This document shows positions 1-7,339 of a DNA stretch of 13,827 nt, in pieces (within the stretch, counting starts at the first letter, position 1; every line of letters begins with the position of its first letter). Made by a program: the position numbers and the translations under genes. Origin of the DNA: Bacillota bacterium (GTDB lineage: Bacteria; Bacillota; Bacilli; Alicyclobacillales; SLC66); the NCBI GenBank assembly GCA_021846145.1, contig JAJZCJ010000058.1, forward strand, positions 1 through 13,827, written 5' to 3'. Below the pieces are notes generated by a model. The model ran no database searches and was not told the DNA's origin. It saw only the letters and a list, made by a program, of their open reading frames with translations.

Positions 1-251
1 TCAGGGTCAGCTGCCAAATAAACCGCTTTCACTTTTTTACTAGAATCCTTTAGTTCTTTTAAAATATCACCTTTACCGCGAATAGTAATATATTTAGGTT
101 CAAATTCATGTTCAACGTCTACACCCAATTGACTTTTAGGCAAATCTCTCACATGACCCATGGATGCTTTCACTACATATTTGCTGCCCAAGTATTTCGC
201 TATTGTTTTTGCTTTTGCTGGCGATTCCACTATCACAAGATAATCCGCCAC
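1..251 (-). CDS. topA: DNA topoisomerase I, N-terminal part (cut by window edge)
   Basis: Type IA topoisomerase, which relaxes negative supercoils by cutting and passing single DNA strands. Only the first 83 codons lie in the window. They begin (GTG read as Met) [20 protein letters not shown], the TOPRIM start with the conserved ESPAKAKTI glutamate motif. [11 protein letters not shown] follows near residues 34-44, and the visible part ends in YLAADP just before the expected DREGE metal-binding motif. The GTG start at 249-251 is chosen because AAGGAGGG lies about five bases upstream and the protein starts exactly where TopA proteins usually do. The gene follows dprA on the same strand after a 64-bp gap, the order known from B. 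subtilis. The catalytic tyrosine and zinc-finger tail are outside the window. Confidence 0.96.
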   Translation of the reverse strand, partial: MADYLVIVESPAKAKTIAKYLGSKYVVKASMGHVRDLPKSQLGVDVEHEFEPKYITIRGKGDILKELKDSSKKVKAVYLAADP

Positions 252-284
252 TTAGACCCTCCTTGACTCTCGCGGGTTCACCAA

Positions 285-314
285 ATAATAGCACTGTGTA
301 GAGAATTAATGCAA
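285..314 (-). promoter_or_regulatory. Possible sigma-A promoter for topA
   Basis: On the minus strand TTGCAT (309-314) is followed by an 18-base spacer and TATTAT (285-290), about 35 bases upstream of the topA GTG. It lies in the short dprA-topA gap, so topA may be transcribed separately as well as by read-through from dprA. The hexamers match the consensus only moderately. Confidence 0.4.
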
Positions 315-315
315 A

Positions 316-1401
316 TTATATTAGAACATACCGTCCATCTGATTGCCGGCGCAACTTTCCCGCCAATTCCATCTCCCCTAAGCGCAATCCCAAATCAAAC
401 ATATTCACATTTCCCAATATAGTATGTAAATCCAATAAAGATCTCACTCCAAGTGCTAATTCAGAACAAATTTTCTCCTCAATCTTATCCCTTACTACCT
501 GAATCACAGTGGATTGATCTTCCGCATTATCTATATTCAAATCCTCCAGCAGATGATGAAAAGAAAATAACGGGATTGCACCCTCCGTTAACAGTTCATG
601 TGTGCCCTGTGATACAGCGCTATAAATCGATCCAGGCACTGCATACACCTCACGGTTTTCTATAACAGCGTGGCCTGCAGTAATTAAAGCGCCACTTTGT
701 TTACCAGCTTCAACCACCACAACAGCTTTAGATAGCCCACTAATGATCCGATTTCTCATCGGAAAATAAGCTTTGTGAGGTGGTATATCCGGTAAAAATT
801 CGCTTAAAATCGTACCCCCATTTAACAGAATGTCATTAGCAAGCTTATGATTACCTTTAGGATAAATCTGATTAACTCCTGAACCTAGTACAGCTATTGT
901 GTACCCATGATTTGCTAGCGTACCCTGATGTGCCGAGGCATCAATACCATAAGCCAAACCAGAAATCACAGCGATAGGGTGAGGAGAGAGAAAGGCAGCT
1001 AAGTCAAATGCAACTTTTTTACCATAAGAAGTAGCGTTGCGAGTACCCACAATGGCCACCCCTGTATTAAAAAGTGGACGCTCACCAACATAAAACAAGG
1101 CGATGGGAGGAACATAAATGTTTCTTAATAGCGCGGGATAATCCTGATCTTGTATCATCACGGTGCCAATTTTCTGTTTACTCATGGTTTCAATTTGTTG
1201 CCACGCACATTCATGCTTGAGATCAGTGACAATCTTTTGTGCTAGGATTTCAGATAGCTTCCAATTCATCCAGTCACTAACCGTCAAATGTTGAGCAACA
1301 TCCCAATTTTGCACTCTTGAAAATAATCGATTCGCAGTTAGTAAGCCCACTCCTGGTATCGACAACAGAGCTATCCAAAGCGCAAGTTGCTGATTATGCA
1401 T
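316..1401 (-). CDS. dprA: DNA processing protein DprA (Smf), RecA loader in natural transformation
   Basis: DprA binds incoming single-stranded DNA in the cytoplasm and loads RecA onto it during transformation. The 361-residue product has the usual layout. A helical SAM-like N-terminus contains SIPGVGLLTANRL (residues 14-26). The Rossmann-fold core carries VAIVGTRNATSYGKK (115-129), SGLAYGID (147-154), VLGSGVNQIYP (171-181), PMRNRIISGLS (214-224) and SGALITAGHA (236-245). A C-terminal winged-helix-like region (about 310-361) ends in LGEMELAGKLRRQSDGRY. Length is normal and all core motifs are intact. The ATG has a modest GAGGAT-type site about ten bases upstream. The gene sits between sucD and topA as in B. 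subtilis. A terminator lies between sucD and dprA, so dprA probably has its own promoter, but I could not pick a convincing one. comM in the same window adds a second transformation gene. Confidence 0.96.
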   Translation of the reverse strand: MHNQQLALWIALLSIPGVGLLTANRLFSRVQNWDVAQHLTVSDWMNWKLSEILAQKIVTDLKHECAWQQIETMSKQKIGTVMIQDQDYPALLRNIYVPPIALFYVGERPLFNTGVAIVGTRNATSYGKKVAFDLAAFLSPHPIAVISGLAYGIDASAHQGTLANHGYTIAVLGSGVNQIYPKGNHKLANDILLNGGTILSEFLPDIPPHKAYFPMRNRIISGLSKAVVVVEAGKQSGALITAGHAVIENREVYAVPGSIYSAVSQGTHELLTEGAIPLFSFHHLLEDLNIDNAEDQSTVIQVVRDKIEEKICSELALGVRSLLDLHTILGNVNMFDLGLRLGEMELAGKLRRQSDGRYVLI

Positions 1402-1494
1402 GTAGGGTCCATCCTCATCTTGTAAGATAGACTAAGTGTGACACACGATTGATAATGGAACCACTCTTTTTGATGAAGATCTGAGACAATAGTA

Positions 1495-1521
1495 AACCGG
1501 CCTGAATATTTCAGGCCGGTT
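1495..1521 (-). terminator. Rho-independent terminator after sucCD
   Basis: A perfect 12-bp inverted repeat, AACCGGCCTGAA / TTCAGGCCGGTT, with a 3-base loop, 22 bases past the sucD stop. In the minus-strand transcript the stem ends in GGTT and runs into TTACTATTG, a weak U-tract. The stem is GC-rich and long enough to be stable. It separates sucCD from dprA. Confidence 0.8.
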
Positions 1522-1543
1522 AGCAATCAATCAAAGCGTTAAG

Positions 1544-2443
1544 TTAACTTCTGCACTTCTCTAACAATTGATGTTCTTCCAGTGCTTTTACCAATGTAGA
1601 ACCCATTTCGGAAGGCGTATTTGCTACACGCATACCAGCTGATTCCATTGCTGCTACTTTTTCGTCAGCCGTTCCTTTCCCTCCAGAAATGATCGCACCT
1701 GCATGTCCCATGCGCTTTCCTTCAGGGGCACTACGTCCTGCAATAAAACCGACGACCGGTTTTTTCATATGATCCTTAATATATTGGGCAGCATCTTCCT
1801 CAGCGGTACCGCCAATCTCACCGATCATAATGACTGCCTCAGTTTCGGGATCATTGTTAAACAATGTTAACATATCGACAAAATTAGTCCCGTTCACCGG
1901 ATCTCCACCGATACCCACTGCTGTCGATTGACCAATGCCTAGTTGGGTTAATTGGTGCACCGCTTCGTACGTTAATGTCCCACTGCGACTAATCACACCG
2001 ACGTGGCCGCGCTTGTGAATGTATCCTGGCATAATACCGATTTTACATTCATCAGGTGTAATCACACCAGGACAGTTAGGACCAATCAAACGGGAATTTT
2101 TACCTTCCAGATAACGTTTTACATTGACCATATCAAAAATAGGAATTCCTTCAGTAATACACACAATTAACTCAATACCTGCATCCACTGCTTCAAAAAT
2201 AGCATCCGCCGCAAAAGCAGGCGGAACATAAATGACAGATGCATTTGCCCCAGTCGATGTAACAGCCTGTTCGACAGTGTTAAACACAGGAACTCCTTCG
2301 ATTGTTGTACCACCCTTGCCAGGTGTTGTTCCACCAACCATTTTTGTTCCATATGCAATGGCTTGTTTTGTGTGAAATAACCCTGCAGAACCAGTAATAC
2401 CCTGAGTTATTACCCTTGTATTCGCATTAACAAGAATACTCAC
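1544..2443 (-). CDS. sucD: Succinyl-CoA synthetase (ADP-forming) subunit alpha
   Basis: Alpha subunit of the TCA-cycle enzyme that converts succinyl-CoA to succinate while making ATP or GTP. The 299-residue product has a CoA-binding Rossmann domain ([17 protein letters not shown], residues 9-25; GTTPGKGG, 38-45), a central [11 protein letters not shown] (120-130), and the ligase domain with [14 protein letters not shown] (246-259). H247 there is the histidine that is phosphorylated in the catalytic cycle. Length is normal. The start is GTG at 2441-2443. Its AGGGGG ribosome binding site overlaps the TAG stop of sucC, so the two subunits are probably translationally coupled at equal dose. A strong terminator follows. 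Identification is firm. Confidence 0.97.
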   Translation of the reverse strand: MSILVNANTRVITQGITGSAGLFHTKQAIAYGTKMVGGTTPGKGGTTIEGVPVFNTVEQAVTSTGANASVIYVPPAFAADAIFEAVDAGIELIVCITEGIPIFDMVNVKRYLEGKNSRLIGPNCPGVITPDECKIGIMPGYIHKRGHVGVISRSGTLTYEAVHQLTQLGIGQSTAVGIGGDPVNGTNFVDMLTLFNNDPETEAVIMIGEIGGTAEEDAAQYIKDHMKKPVVGFIAGRSAPEGKRMGHAGAIISGGKGTADEKVAAMESAGMRVANTPSEMGSTLVKALEEHQLLEKCRS

Positions 2444-2455
2444 GATCTAAACCCC

Positions 2456-3613
2456 CTAGCCGACTAATTGAATGATCTTTTGTGCCGCTTCTGCCAGAGA
2501 ATCAGCAGCTTCAATCGCCAATCCGGATGCATTCAGGATGTTCTTTCCTAAATCAACATTTGTACCCTCTAGACGAACCACCAGAGGCCTATCCAAGCCG
2601 ATCTGACGTGCTGCTGCCACTACACCATTAGCGATGACATCGCACTTCATGATGCCACCAAAAATATTGACAAGAATGCCTTTTACGCCGTCATCTGCCA
2701 AAATGATCTTAAAGGCTTCCGTCACTTTTTCTTCTGTAGCACCTCCGCCAACATCAAGGAAATTGGCAGGATCCCCACCATAAAACTTGATCGTGTCCAT
2801 CGTCGCCATCGCCAAACCTGCGCCATTCACCATGCACCCAATATTACCGGTGAGCGCAATGTAACTTAGTTCATATTTGGACGCCTCCACTTCACGCGGA
2901 TCTTCCTCGTCCAAATCGCGCAATTCTTGAATGTCTTTATGCCTAAATAGCGCATTATCGTCAAAATTCAATTTAGCGTCTAGCGCCATCACGTTGCCGT
3001 CAGCTGTGACCACAAGTGGATTGATTTCGGCTATCGAACAATCCTTATCAACAAACACCTGATACAAACCTATCATAAATTTGACGGCCTTGTTCACTAG
3101 TTCATTGGGTATACCAATGGAAAATGCCAATTTCCTTGCCTGAAATGCTTGCAGGCCGATGACAGGATCGATGGACTCGCGGAAAATTTTCTCAGGCGAT
3201 TTGGCGGCAACCTCTTCAATTTCCATGCCACCTTCCGCAGAGGCCATCATGACCACGCGTCCAATGCTGCGATCCAAAACCAAACCGATGTAGTACTCTT
3301 TTTTAATATCCGTCAGCGCCTCAATTAACAGACGCTTGACAAGTTTCCCTTCAGCGCCAGTTTGATGAGTGACAAGCACCTTACCCAAAAGCTCTGTGGA
3401 ATGGTTTTTCACCTCATCCACACTGCGTGCTAATTTCACACCGCCAGCTTTACCACGCCCGCCAGCGTGAATCTGCGCCTTAACGACCGCCTTACCACCA
3501 AAACGATTCGCAATCTGAACCGCTTCATCGGCAGTAAATGCAACTTCACCATCAGGAACTGCCACTCCATATTGGCGCAGTACTGCCTTGGCCTGATATT
3601 CATGTATGTTCAT
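2456..3613 (-). CDS. sucC: Succinyl-CoA synthetase (ADP-forming) subunit beta
   Basis: Nucleotide-binding beta subunit of succinyl-CoA synthetase, partner of SucD. The 385-residue product starts [16 protein letters not shown], the standard SucC N-terminus. An ATP-grasp fold follows, with [17 protein letters not shown] (45-61), EINPLVVT (196-203) and [15 protein letters not shown] (211-225). The C-terminal ligase/CoA domain has [18 protein letters not shown] (256-273), FLDVGGGA (285-292) and VRLEGTNV (346-353). A longer reading from 3634 would add seven residues (MMLGGNH), but GGGAGG lies six bases upstream of the ATG at 3611-3613, inside that extension, so the shorter start is right. ATP versus GTP preference cannot be read safely from the sequence. 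First gene of the sucCD operon, with a promoter at 3675-3703. Confidence 0.97.
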   Translation of the reverse strand: MNIHEYQAKAVLRQYGVAVPDGEVAFTADEAVQIANRFGGKAVVKAQIHAGGRGKAGGVKLARSVDEVKNHSTELLGKVLVTHQTGAEGKLVKRLLIEALTDIKKEYYIGLVLDRSIGRVVMMASAEGGMEIEEVAAKSPEKIFRESIDPVIGLQAFQARKLAFSIGIPNELVNKAVKFMIGLYQVFVDKDCSIAEINPLVVTADGNVMALDAKLNFDDNALFRHKDIQELRDLDEEDPREVEASKYELSYIALTGNIGCMVNGAGLAMATMDTIKFYGGDPANFLDVGGGATEEKVTEAFKIILADDGVKGILVNIFGGIMKCDVIANGVVAAARQIGLDRPLVVRLEGTNVDLGKNILNASGLAIEAADSLAEAAQKIIQLVG

Positions 3614-3674
3614 GTGATTTCCTCCCAACATCAATCAGTAACATTCTAAATCTGACCGAAGTGTTCCCTGTATA

Positions 3675-3703
3675 AAGATAGACTACTCCGCATGGGAATT
3701 CAA
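3675..3703 (-). promoter_or_regulatory. Sigma-A-type promoter for sucCD
   Basis: On the minus strand TTGAAT (3698-3703), a 17-base spacer, then TATCTT (3675-3680), about 60 bases upstream of the sucC ATG. It lies in a 235-bp AT-rich gap shared with a divergent promoter. I see no CcpA-type or CodY-type operator that I would defend. Confidence 0.6.
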
Positions 3704-3795
3704 CCTCATTTTCATTCTGCAACACTCTGTCTCGTCAGATAAAACTAAAATCATTATTCATAGACCAAAAATTTTAAAAAATCCAAAGTTAAAGA

Positions 3796-3823
3796 TTGAA
3801 TTTTCAATTTTTATTGTTATAAT
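3796..3823 (+). promoter_or_regulatory. Sigma-A promoter for the 140-residue zinc-finger-like gene
   Basis: TTGAAT (3796-3801), 16-base spacer, perfect TATAAT (3818-3823), 25 bases before the ATG. The -35 box sits inside the inverted repeat TTGAA-TT-TTCAA (3796-3807), which could be an operator or chance in AT-rich DNA. Confidence 0.7.
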
Positions 3824-3848
3824 ACAAACAAATAAGGGAGGGATTCAA

Positions 3849-4271
3849 ATGGACTTTTGTTGCGGCTCAACAATGTCGGCACGAATTGCGACTCTATACA
3901 CAGATGGTGGTGCAACATTAACAGATGTTCCTTTCCTATATTGTCGGACATGTGGACAATTGACAATCGCCCCAGCTGTTGAGATTGATGTCGTGATGTA
4001 TACACATTTTTGTGACACAGATGGTGTCAAACAAGCATCATTGTATGATGTCGTGGATCGTTCAATCATTGACATGATTATTCAAGAGTACCCAGAGCCA
4101 AATGAAGCATTCACTTTACTCATCGCAGATGAGCAAATTAATCATTTATTGGATGTCTGGAACTTTGCTTCGCAAATTGGTGATAACGCGTGGATTGAAG
4201 AAGTCAAATCTAGTCTCTTTAAGTTACATGAGATACTATCCCAACAACATCAACTTCAGGAACAATCCTAA
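3849..4271 (+). CDS. Hypothetical protein with YgiT-like zinc-finger N-terminus
   Basis: Unrecognised 140-residue protein. The N-terminal third resembles the YgiT/MqsA-type zinc finger: a CC pair at residues 4-5 (FCCGSTM), a beta-rich stretch, then DVPFLYCRTCGQL (26-38) with C32 and C35, giving a plausible four-cysteine metal site. The C-terminal two thirds are acidic and probably helical (SLYDVVDRSIIDMIIQEYPE, then SLFKLHEILSQQHQLQEQS). No helix-turn-helix, membrane segment or signal peptide is visible. The start has AAGGGAGGG six bases upstream and a good promoter, so expression is likely. It is divergent from sucC and followed by comM, with a possible promoter and terminator between. A MqsA-like antitoxin is unlikely, as no MqsR-like toxin gene adjoins it. 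Function unknown. Confidence 0.8.
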   Translation: MDFCCGSTMSARIATLYTDGGATLTDVPFLYCRTCGQLTIAPAVEIDVVMYTHFCDTDGVKQASLYDVVDRSIIDMIIQEYPEPNEAFTLLIADEQINHLLDVWNFASQIGDNAWIEEVKSSLFKLHEILSQQHQLQEQS

Positions 4272-4277
4272 ACATTA

Positions 4278-4307
4278 TCGACAGCTAGTTATCCAGACCG
4301 CTATAAT
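4278..4307 (+). promoter_or_regulatory. Possible promoter upstream of the comM leader
   Basis: TCGACA (4278-4283), an 18-base spacer and perfect TATAAT (4302-4307), just after the stop of the zinc-finger-like gene. Predicted start is near 4314, which places the terminator hairpin about 30 bases into the transcript and the comM GTG about 75 bases in. Confidence 0.5.
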
Positions 4308-4338
4308 TTCAGGTGTGGCGGCCAAATGATATACCGCG

Positions 4339-4367
4339 AAAAAAACCGCCACTTGGTGGTTTTTTTT
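4339..4367 (+). terminator. Intrinsic terminator or attenuator in the comM leader
   Basis: AACCGCC (4344-4350), loop ACTT, GGTGGTT (4355-4361), with one G-U pair, followed by eight T residues (4360-4367) and preceded by an A-tract. It is a bidirectional terminator shape. It ends the upstream gene but also lies downstream of the possible promoter at 4278-4307 and immediately before the comM ribosome binding site. The segment GTGGCGG (4315-4321) is perfectly complementary to CCGCCAC (4346-4352), so an alternative antiterminator pairing can be drawn. Confidence 0.75.
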
Positions 4368-4388
4368 CGTCCTAAGGAGGTGGAAATA

Positions 4389-5897
4389 GTGTTTGCTACA
4401 GTTTCCAGTGTTTCACTCTTTGGATTACACGGAATCCAAGTGGGGGTGGAAGCTGATATTCAAACAGGCCTCCCTTCCTTTGAAATTGTCGGCTTGCCTG
4501 CCTCTGCCATTAGAGAAGCAAAGGAAAGAGTGCGCTCCGCAATTTTAAATAGTGGTTATGTATGGCCACGCTCACGCATCACCATCAACTTAACTCCTGC
4601 TGACTTTCGCAAGGAAGGAAGTGGCCTAGATCTACCGATTGCCATCGCCATTCTAGTATCATCAGAACAAATTTTACCCGTCACTAACAGAGCTGTACTA
4701 CTTGGAGAATTGGCTCTAGATGGCGCTGTTAGAACATTTCGCGGTCTGTATGCAGCACTCAGTTTTGCCCTTGATATGCCGCACCCCATAATTATCGTAC
4801 CAGATAGTGATGAACAGAGCGATGAATTGCCATTCTATCAACGCATTCACATGGTAGAAAATCTCTCTCAGACCATATCCATATTAAGTGGAAAACTAAT
4901 TCCTACGAGAGAGCATCCAAAAAAAATCACTATAATTACTTCATTTCGAAAAAATTACAGCGAAGTATTTGGGCAAGAAAATGTAAAAAGAGTACTTGAA
5001 ATAGCCGCGACCGGCCACCATCATCTTATCATGTACGGTACACCTGGAGCTGGAAAAACAATGCTCGCAGAAAGACTACCTACCATTCTTCCTCCACTTG
5101 ATGCAACAGAAAAAGCACAAGTAAAAAAAATTTACAGTGTAGCAGGACTACCCTATCCGCCAGAAAACGAACGTCCCTATCGTTCACCACATCATACTAT
5201 CAGTACCAGCGGACTACTAGGAGGTGGTTCGACGCCACGCCCTGGAGAAGTCAGCCTAGCCCATCAAGGCGTTCTCTTCTTAGACGAATTTCCTGAATTT
5301 TCGCGTGCTGCGATTGAAGGGTTGCGGCAACCTTTATCAATTGGTGAAATTACGATTAGTCGTTCCCTATACAGTTATTCTTTTCCCAGTCAATTTCAAC
5401 TCGTCGCGGCCATGAACCCATGCCCATGTGGTTATTATGGTTCCAACACACATCCCTGTACTTGCAGCGCACAAAACATAGAAATGTATCAAAGAAAACT
5501 ATCAGGTCCAATCTTAGACCGAATTGACCTTTCTGTGTGGGTAGATGGCGTCCCTTTAAGAAAGATATGGGAATCGCCCAGCCCAACGGAAGACTCCTCA
5601 ACAATCATACGCGAGCGAGTACTAAAGTCGAAAACGTACGCATTAGCTCGTGCCAATGAACATCAAGAATTAAAAAAGGATGGAATATCCATTCACCAAT
5701 TAGAAATGAATGACCACACAGTTGACATATTTATCAGGTTTGCCGAATCAAATCATCTATCAATGAGAGGTGCGGACAAGCTATCTCGCATCGCGCGCAC
5801 GATCGCTGACATAGATCAATCGGAGTGGATTAAAAAAGAACATCTGTTAGAAGCCATGCAATACCGCATGTTGCAAACAGATAATAGGACAAACTGA
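4389..5897 (+). CDS. comM: ComM/YifB family AAA+ ATPase (branch-migration helicase)
   Basis: Magnesium-chelatase-like AAA+ protein. ComM is known in transformable bacteria as a hexameric helicase that extends the DNA joint during integration of transforming DNA. The 502-residue product has an N-terminal ChlI/Lon-protease-like domain (SVSLFGLHGIQVGVEADI, residues 7-24; GLPASAIREAKERV, 35-48; TPADFRKEGSGLDL, 69-82). The AAA+ core carries Walker A GTPGAGKT (217-224), HHTISTSGLLGGG (268-280), Walker B GVLFLDE (294-300) and AAMNPCPCGYYG (340-351) with the C345/C347...C357/C359 cluster typical of the family. The C-terminal lid contains LSMRGADKLSRIARTIADI (457-475). The GTG at 4389 is chosen because AAGGAGGTGG lies just upstream and the protein starts at the conserved TVSSVSLFG. 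An in-frame ATG at 4326 would add 21 residues read through the terminator hairpin. B. subtilis has no gene here. Confidence 0.93.
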   Translation: MFATVSSVSLFGLHGIQVGVEADIQTGLPSFEIVGLPASAIREAKERVRSAILNSGYVWPRSRITINLTPADFRKEGSGLDLPIAIAILVSSEQILPVTNRAVLLGELALDGAVRTFRGLYAALSFALDMPHPIIIVPDSDEQSDELPFYQRIHMVENLSQTISILSGKLIPTREHPKKITIITSFRKNYSEVFGQENVKRVLEIAATGHHHLIMYGTPGAGKTMLAERLPTILPPLDATEKAQVKKIYSVAGLPYPPENERPYRSPHHTISTSGLLGGGSTPRPGEVSLAHQGVLFLDEFPEFSRAAIEGLRQPLSIGEITISRSLYSYSFPSQFQLVAAMNPCPCGYYGSNTHPCTCSAQNIEMYQRKLSGPILDRIDLSVWVDGVPLRKIWESPSPTEDSSTIIRERVLKSKTYALARANEHQELKKDGISIHQLEMNDHTVDIFIRFAESNHLSMRGADKLSRIARTIADIDQSEWIKKEHLLEAMQYRMLQTDNRTN

Positions 5898-5906
5898 TTG
5901 CAACAT
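5868..5906. other. Hairpin across the comM stop, between convergent genes
   Basis: ATGTTGCAA-A-CAG (5868-5880) pairs with CTG-A-TTGCAACAT (5894-5906): 12 base pairs with one A-A mismatch and a 13-base loop. It covers the comM TGA and the 14-bp gap to the 3' end of the convergent yneF-like gene. Neither strand has a U-tract directly after it, so it is not a classic terminator. It could act as a bidirectional transcript end or stability element. Confidence 0.5.
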
Positions 5907-5911
5907 ACGTC

Positions 5912-6238
5912 TCATCTTTTCTTTCCCGTTGTTGGCGTTGCTTTTTTAACTTCTTTTTTCTTTCCGAAATTAACTAATTTCCCTAATTTGCCTAACCCAG
6001 TAGCTGGGGGCGGATTGTTTTTATTTGTTGCATCACTTTTTTTCATTTGTTGCTTTACCATTTGCAATTGCCTTGGTGATAAATTCATACCCATGCGTTT
6101 TGCAGTCTGCATGATCTCTTTATCATCCATTTGCATATTTGTCACACTTTTACGCAAATACCATACACCAATTGCAAATCCGCCAATTATACCTACGATC
6201 AAACCGACAGCCAGCATTACCCACGAGACCCAATTCAC
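5912..6238 (-). CDS. YneF family (UPF0154-like) small membrane protein with basic tail
   Basis: 108-residue single-pass membrane protein. One N-terminal membrane segment with small residues (MLAVGLIVGIIGGFAIGVWY, residues 8-27) is followed by a charged helix with MQTAKRMGMNLSPRQLQMVK (43-62). This spacing and motif match the YneF/UPF0154 family, which normally ends near residue 70. Here about 40 extra residues follow: a proline/glycine linker (NNPPPATG) and a lysine-rich end (KLVNFGKKKEVKKATPTTG). The tail would face the cytoplasm if orientation follows the positive-inside rule, and it could contact nucleic acid or ribosomes (inference). Start is GTG at 6236-6238 with AAGGAT upstream. It lies 42 bp after the rnhB-yraN fusion on the same strand, probably in the same transcript. 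The molecular role of the family is unknown. Confidence 0.72.
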   Translation of the reverse strand: MNWVSWVMLAVGLIVGIIGGFAIGVWYLRKSVTNMQMDDKEIMQTAKRMGMNLSPRQLQMVKQQMKKSDATNKNNPPPATGLGKLGKLVNFGKKKEVKKATPTTGKKR

Positions 6239-6280
6239 CAGCGTACATCCTTTCTATCATCACATATGTAAAAGTTCCGT

Positions 6281-7312
6281 CTATAACACCCCAGGGTAAT
6301 GAACCAATTGTGGTTCTCCCTGATTCGTCGGCAAATGAACAAGCACTACATCTACACGCATATTTTTAATGTCTACAGAGACATGATGTTGTTCATACCA
6401 TTGCGCTAACATCCGTAAACGTCGACGCTTATTTTTCCCAATTGATTCCGCTGTCAATTGAAAAGACAATGCTGCAAATTCACTATGACGGGAACGCACT
6501 TCCACGAAAACTAAAGACTCACCATCTTGCATGATGGCATCTACTTCGCCAAGCCTCACCCTCCAATTCCGTTCGATACAACGATAACCTAGATTCTCCA
6601 AATAATGAACGGCAAAATTCTCCCCAATTTGCCCCCAATCTTTTCGTACATCGACCATCTTAGATGGACTGTTACCATGCATTACCACCATACCTTTAAT
6701 TGGCGCAAAAGACACCCTGTGAATGGGAGATGGACCATATTTACTAAGCGCCAGCATGTGCTCCTTGGTACCATAGCCCATGTGCCGAACAAAGCCATAC
6801 TCAGGATACCATTCATCATACTTTTGCATGAGCCGATCACGCGTCACTTTAGCAATTATGGACGCTGCACCGATTGACTGACTCAAAGAATCTCCATGAT
6901 TAATTTTGCGTTGATGATATTGCAATTCTGGGATAGCTGCCCCATCAACAATCACGATATTGGGAGAATGCTTTAATTCATTGACTGCCTGTTGCATGGC
7001 CAAAAGCGTCGCCTTAAGTATATTGTACTGATCAATAAAATGATGGTCAACAATCCCTACGCCTATGTCAACAGCTTGTTCCAAGGCAACAGCATACGCT
7101 TTTTCACGAGCATTTTTAGAAAGTTGTTTGGAGTCAAAAAAGTCGCCTGGTTCTACCGTCTCTGGAAAAATTACCGCTGCCGCAACAACAGGTCCTGCAA
7201 GCGGGCCTCTCCCTGCCTCGTCTACACCGCAAAGCAATGAGCCACATTCCTGACGAAGAAGTTGATCAAATTCCCAAACCCGCTGAAAATTCTCCGCCTT
7301 TTTCGTGCTCAT
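6281..7312 (-). CDS. rnhB: Ribonuclease HII fused to a YraN/UPF0102 nuclease-like domain
   Basis: One 343-residue reading frame carries two proteins that are normally separate. Residues 1 to about 208 are RNase HII, which removes ribonucleotides misinserted in DNA and RNA from RNA-DNA hybrids: GVDEAGRGPLAGPV (29-42) with D31/E32, SKQLS (61-65), VDG (122-124) with D123, and GDSLSQSIGAASIIAKVTRD (140-159) with D141 as the probable fourth carboxylate. After a short linker, residues about 224-343 are a complete YraN domain: WGQIGENFAVHYLENLGYR (226-244), GEVDAI (255-260) and LVFVEVRSR (267-275), a PD-(D/E)XK-like layout with D258 and E271. No stop or frameshift lies at the junction. An internal ATG (residue 211 region) might also give free YraN. 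ATG start with GAGGT six bases upstream. The gene is 27 bp after rbgA, in the usual rbgA-rnhB order. Confidence 0.93.
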   Translation of the reverse strand: MSTKKAENFQRVWEFDQLLRQECGSLLCGVDEAGRGPLAGPVVAAAVIFPETVEPGDFFDSKQLSKNAREKAYAVALEQAVDIGVGIVDHHFIDQYNILKATLLAMQQAVNELKHSPNIVIVDGAAIPELQYHQRKINHGDSLSQSIGAASIIAKVTRDRLMQKYDEWYPEYGFVRHMGYGTKEHMLALSKYGPSPIHRVSFAPIKGMVVMHGNSPSKMVDVRKDWGQIGENFAVHYLENLGYRCIERNWRVRLGEVDAIMQDGESLVFVEVRSRHSEFAALSFQLTAESIGKNKRRRLRMLAQWYEQHHVSVDIKNMRVDVVLVHLPTNQGEPQLVHYPGVL

Positions 7313-7339
7313 TTTACACCTCTACATTTGCCCATATCG

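Noticed and set aside
1436..1446. Small palindrome GTGTG-A-CACAC upstream of dprA as a regulator site
   Set aside because: Arms of five simple-repeat bases occur by chance and no known operator is matched.
3849..4271. MqsR/MqsA-type toxin-antitoxin system
   Set aside because: Only a zinc-finger-like N-terminus is seen. There is no toxin gene next to it and no helix-turn-helix in the C-terminal half.
4326..4388. N-terminal extension of ComM from the ATG at 4326
   Set aside because: It reads through the terminator hairpin, has only a weak ribosome site, and the conserved ComM start lies at the GTG at 4389. It is kept only as part of the leader hypothesis.
5898..6299. Plus-strand 133-residue reading frame after comM
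   Set aside because: It is the shadow of the minus-strand yneF-like gene, with no ribosome site and no family features.
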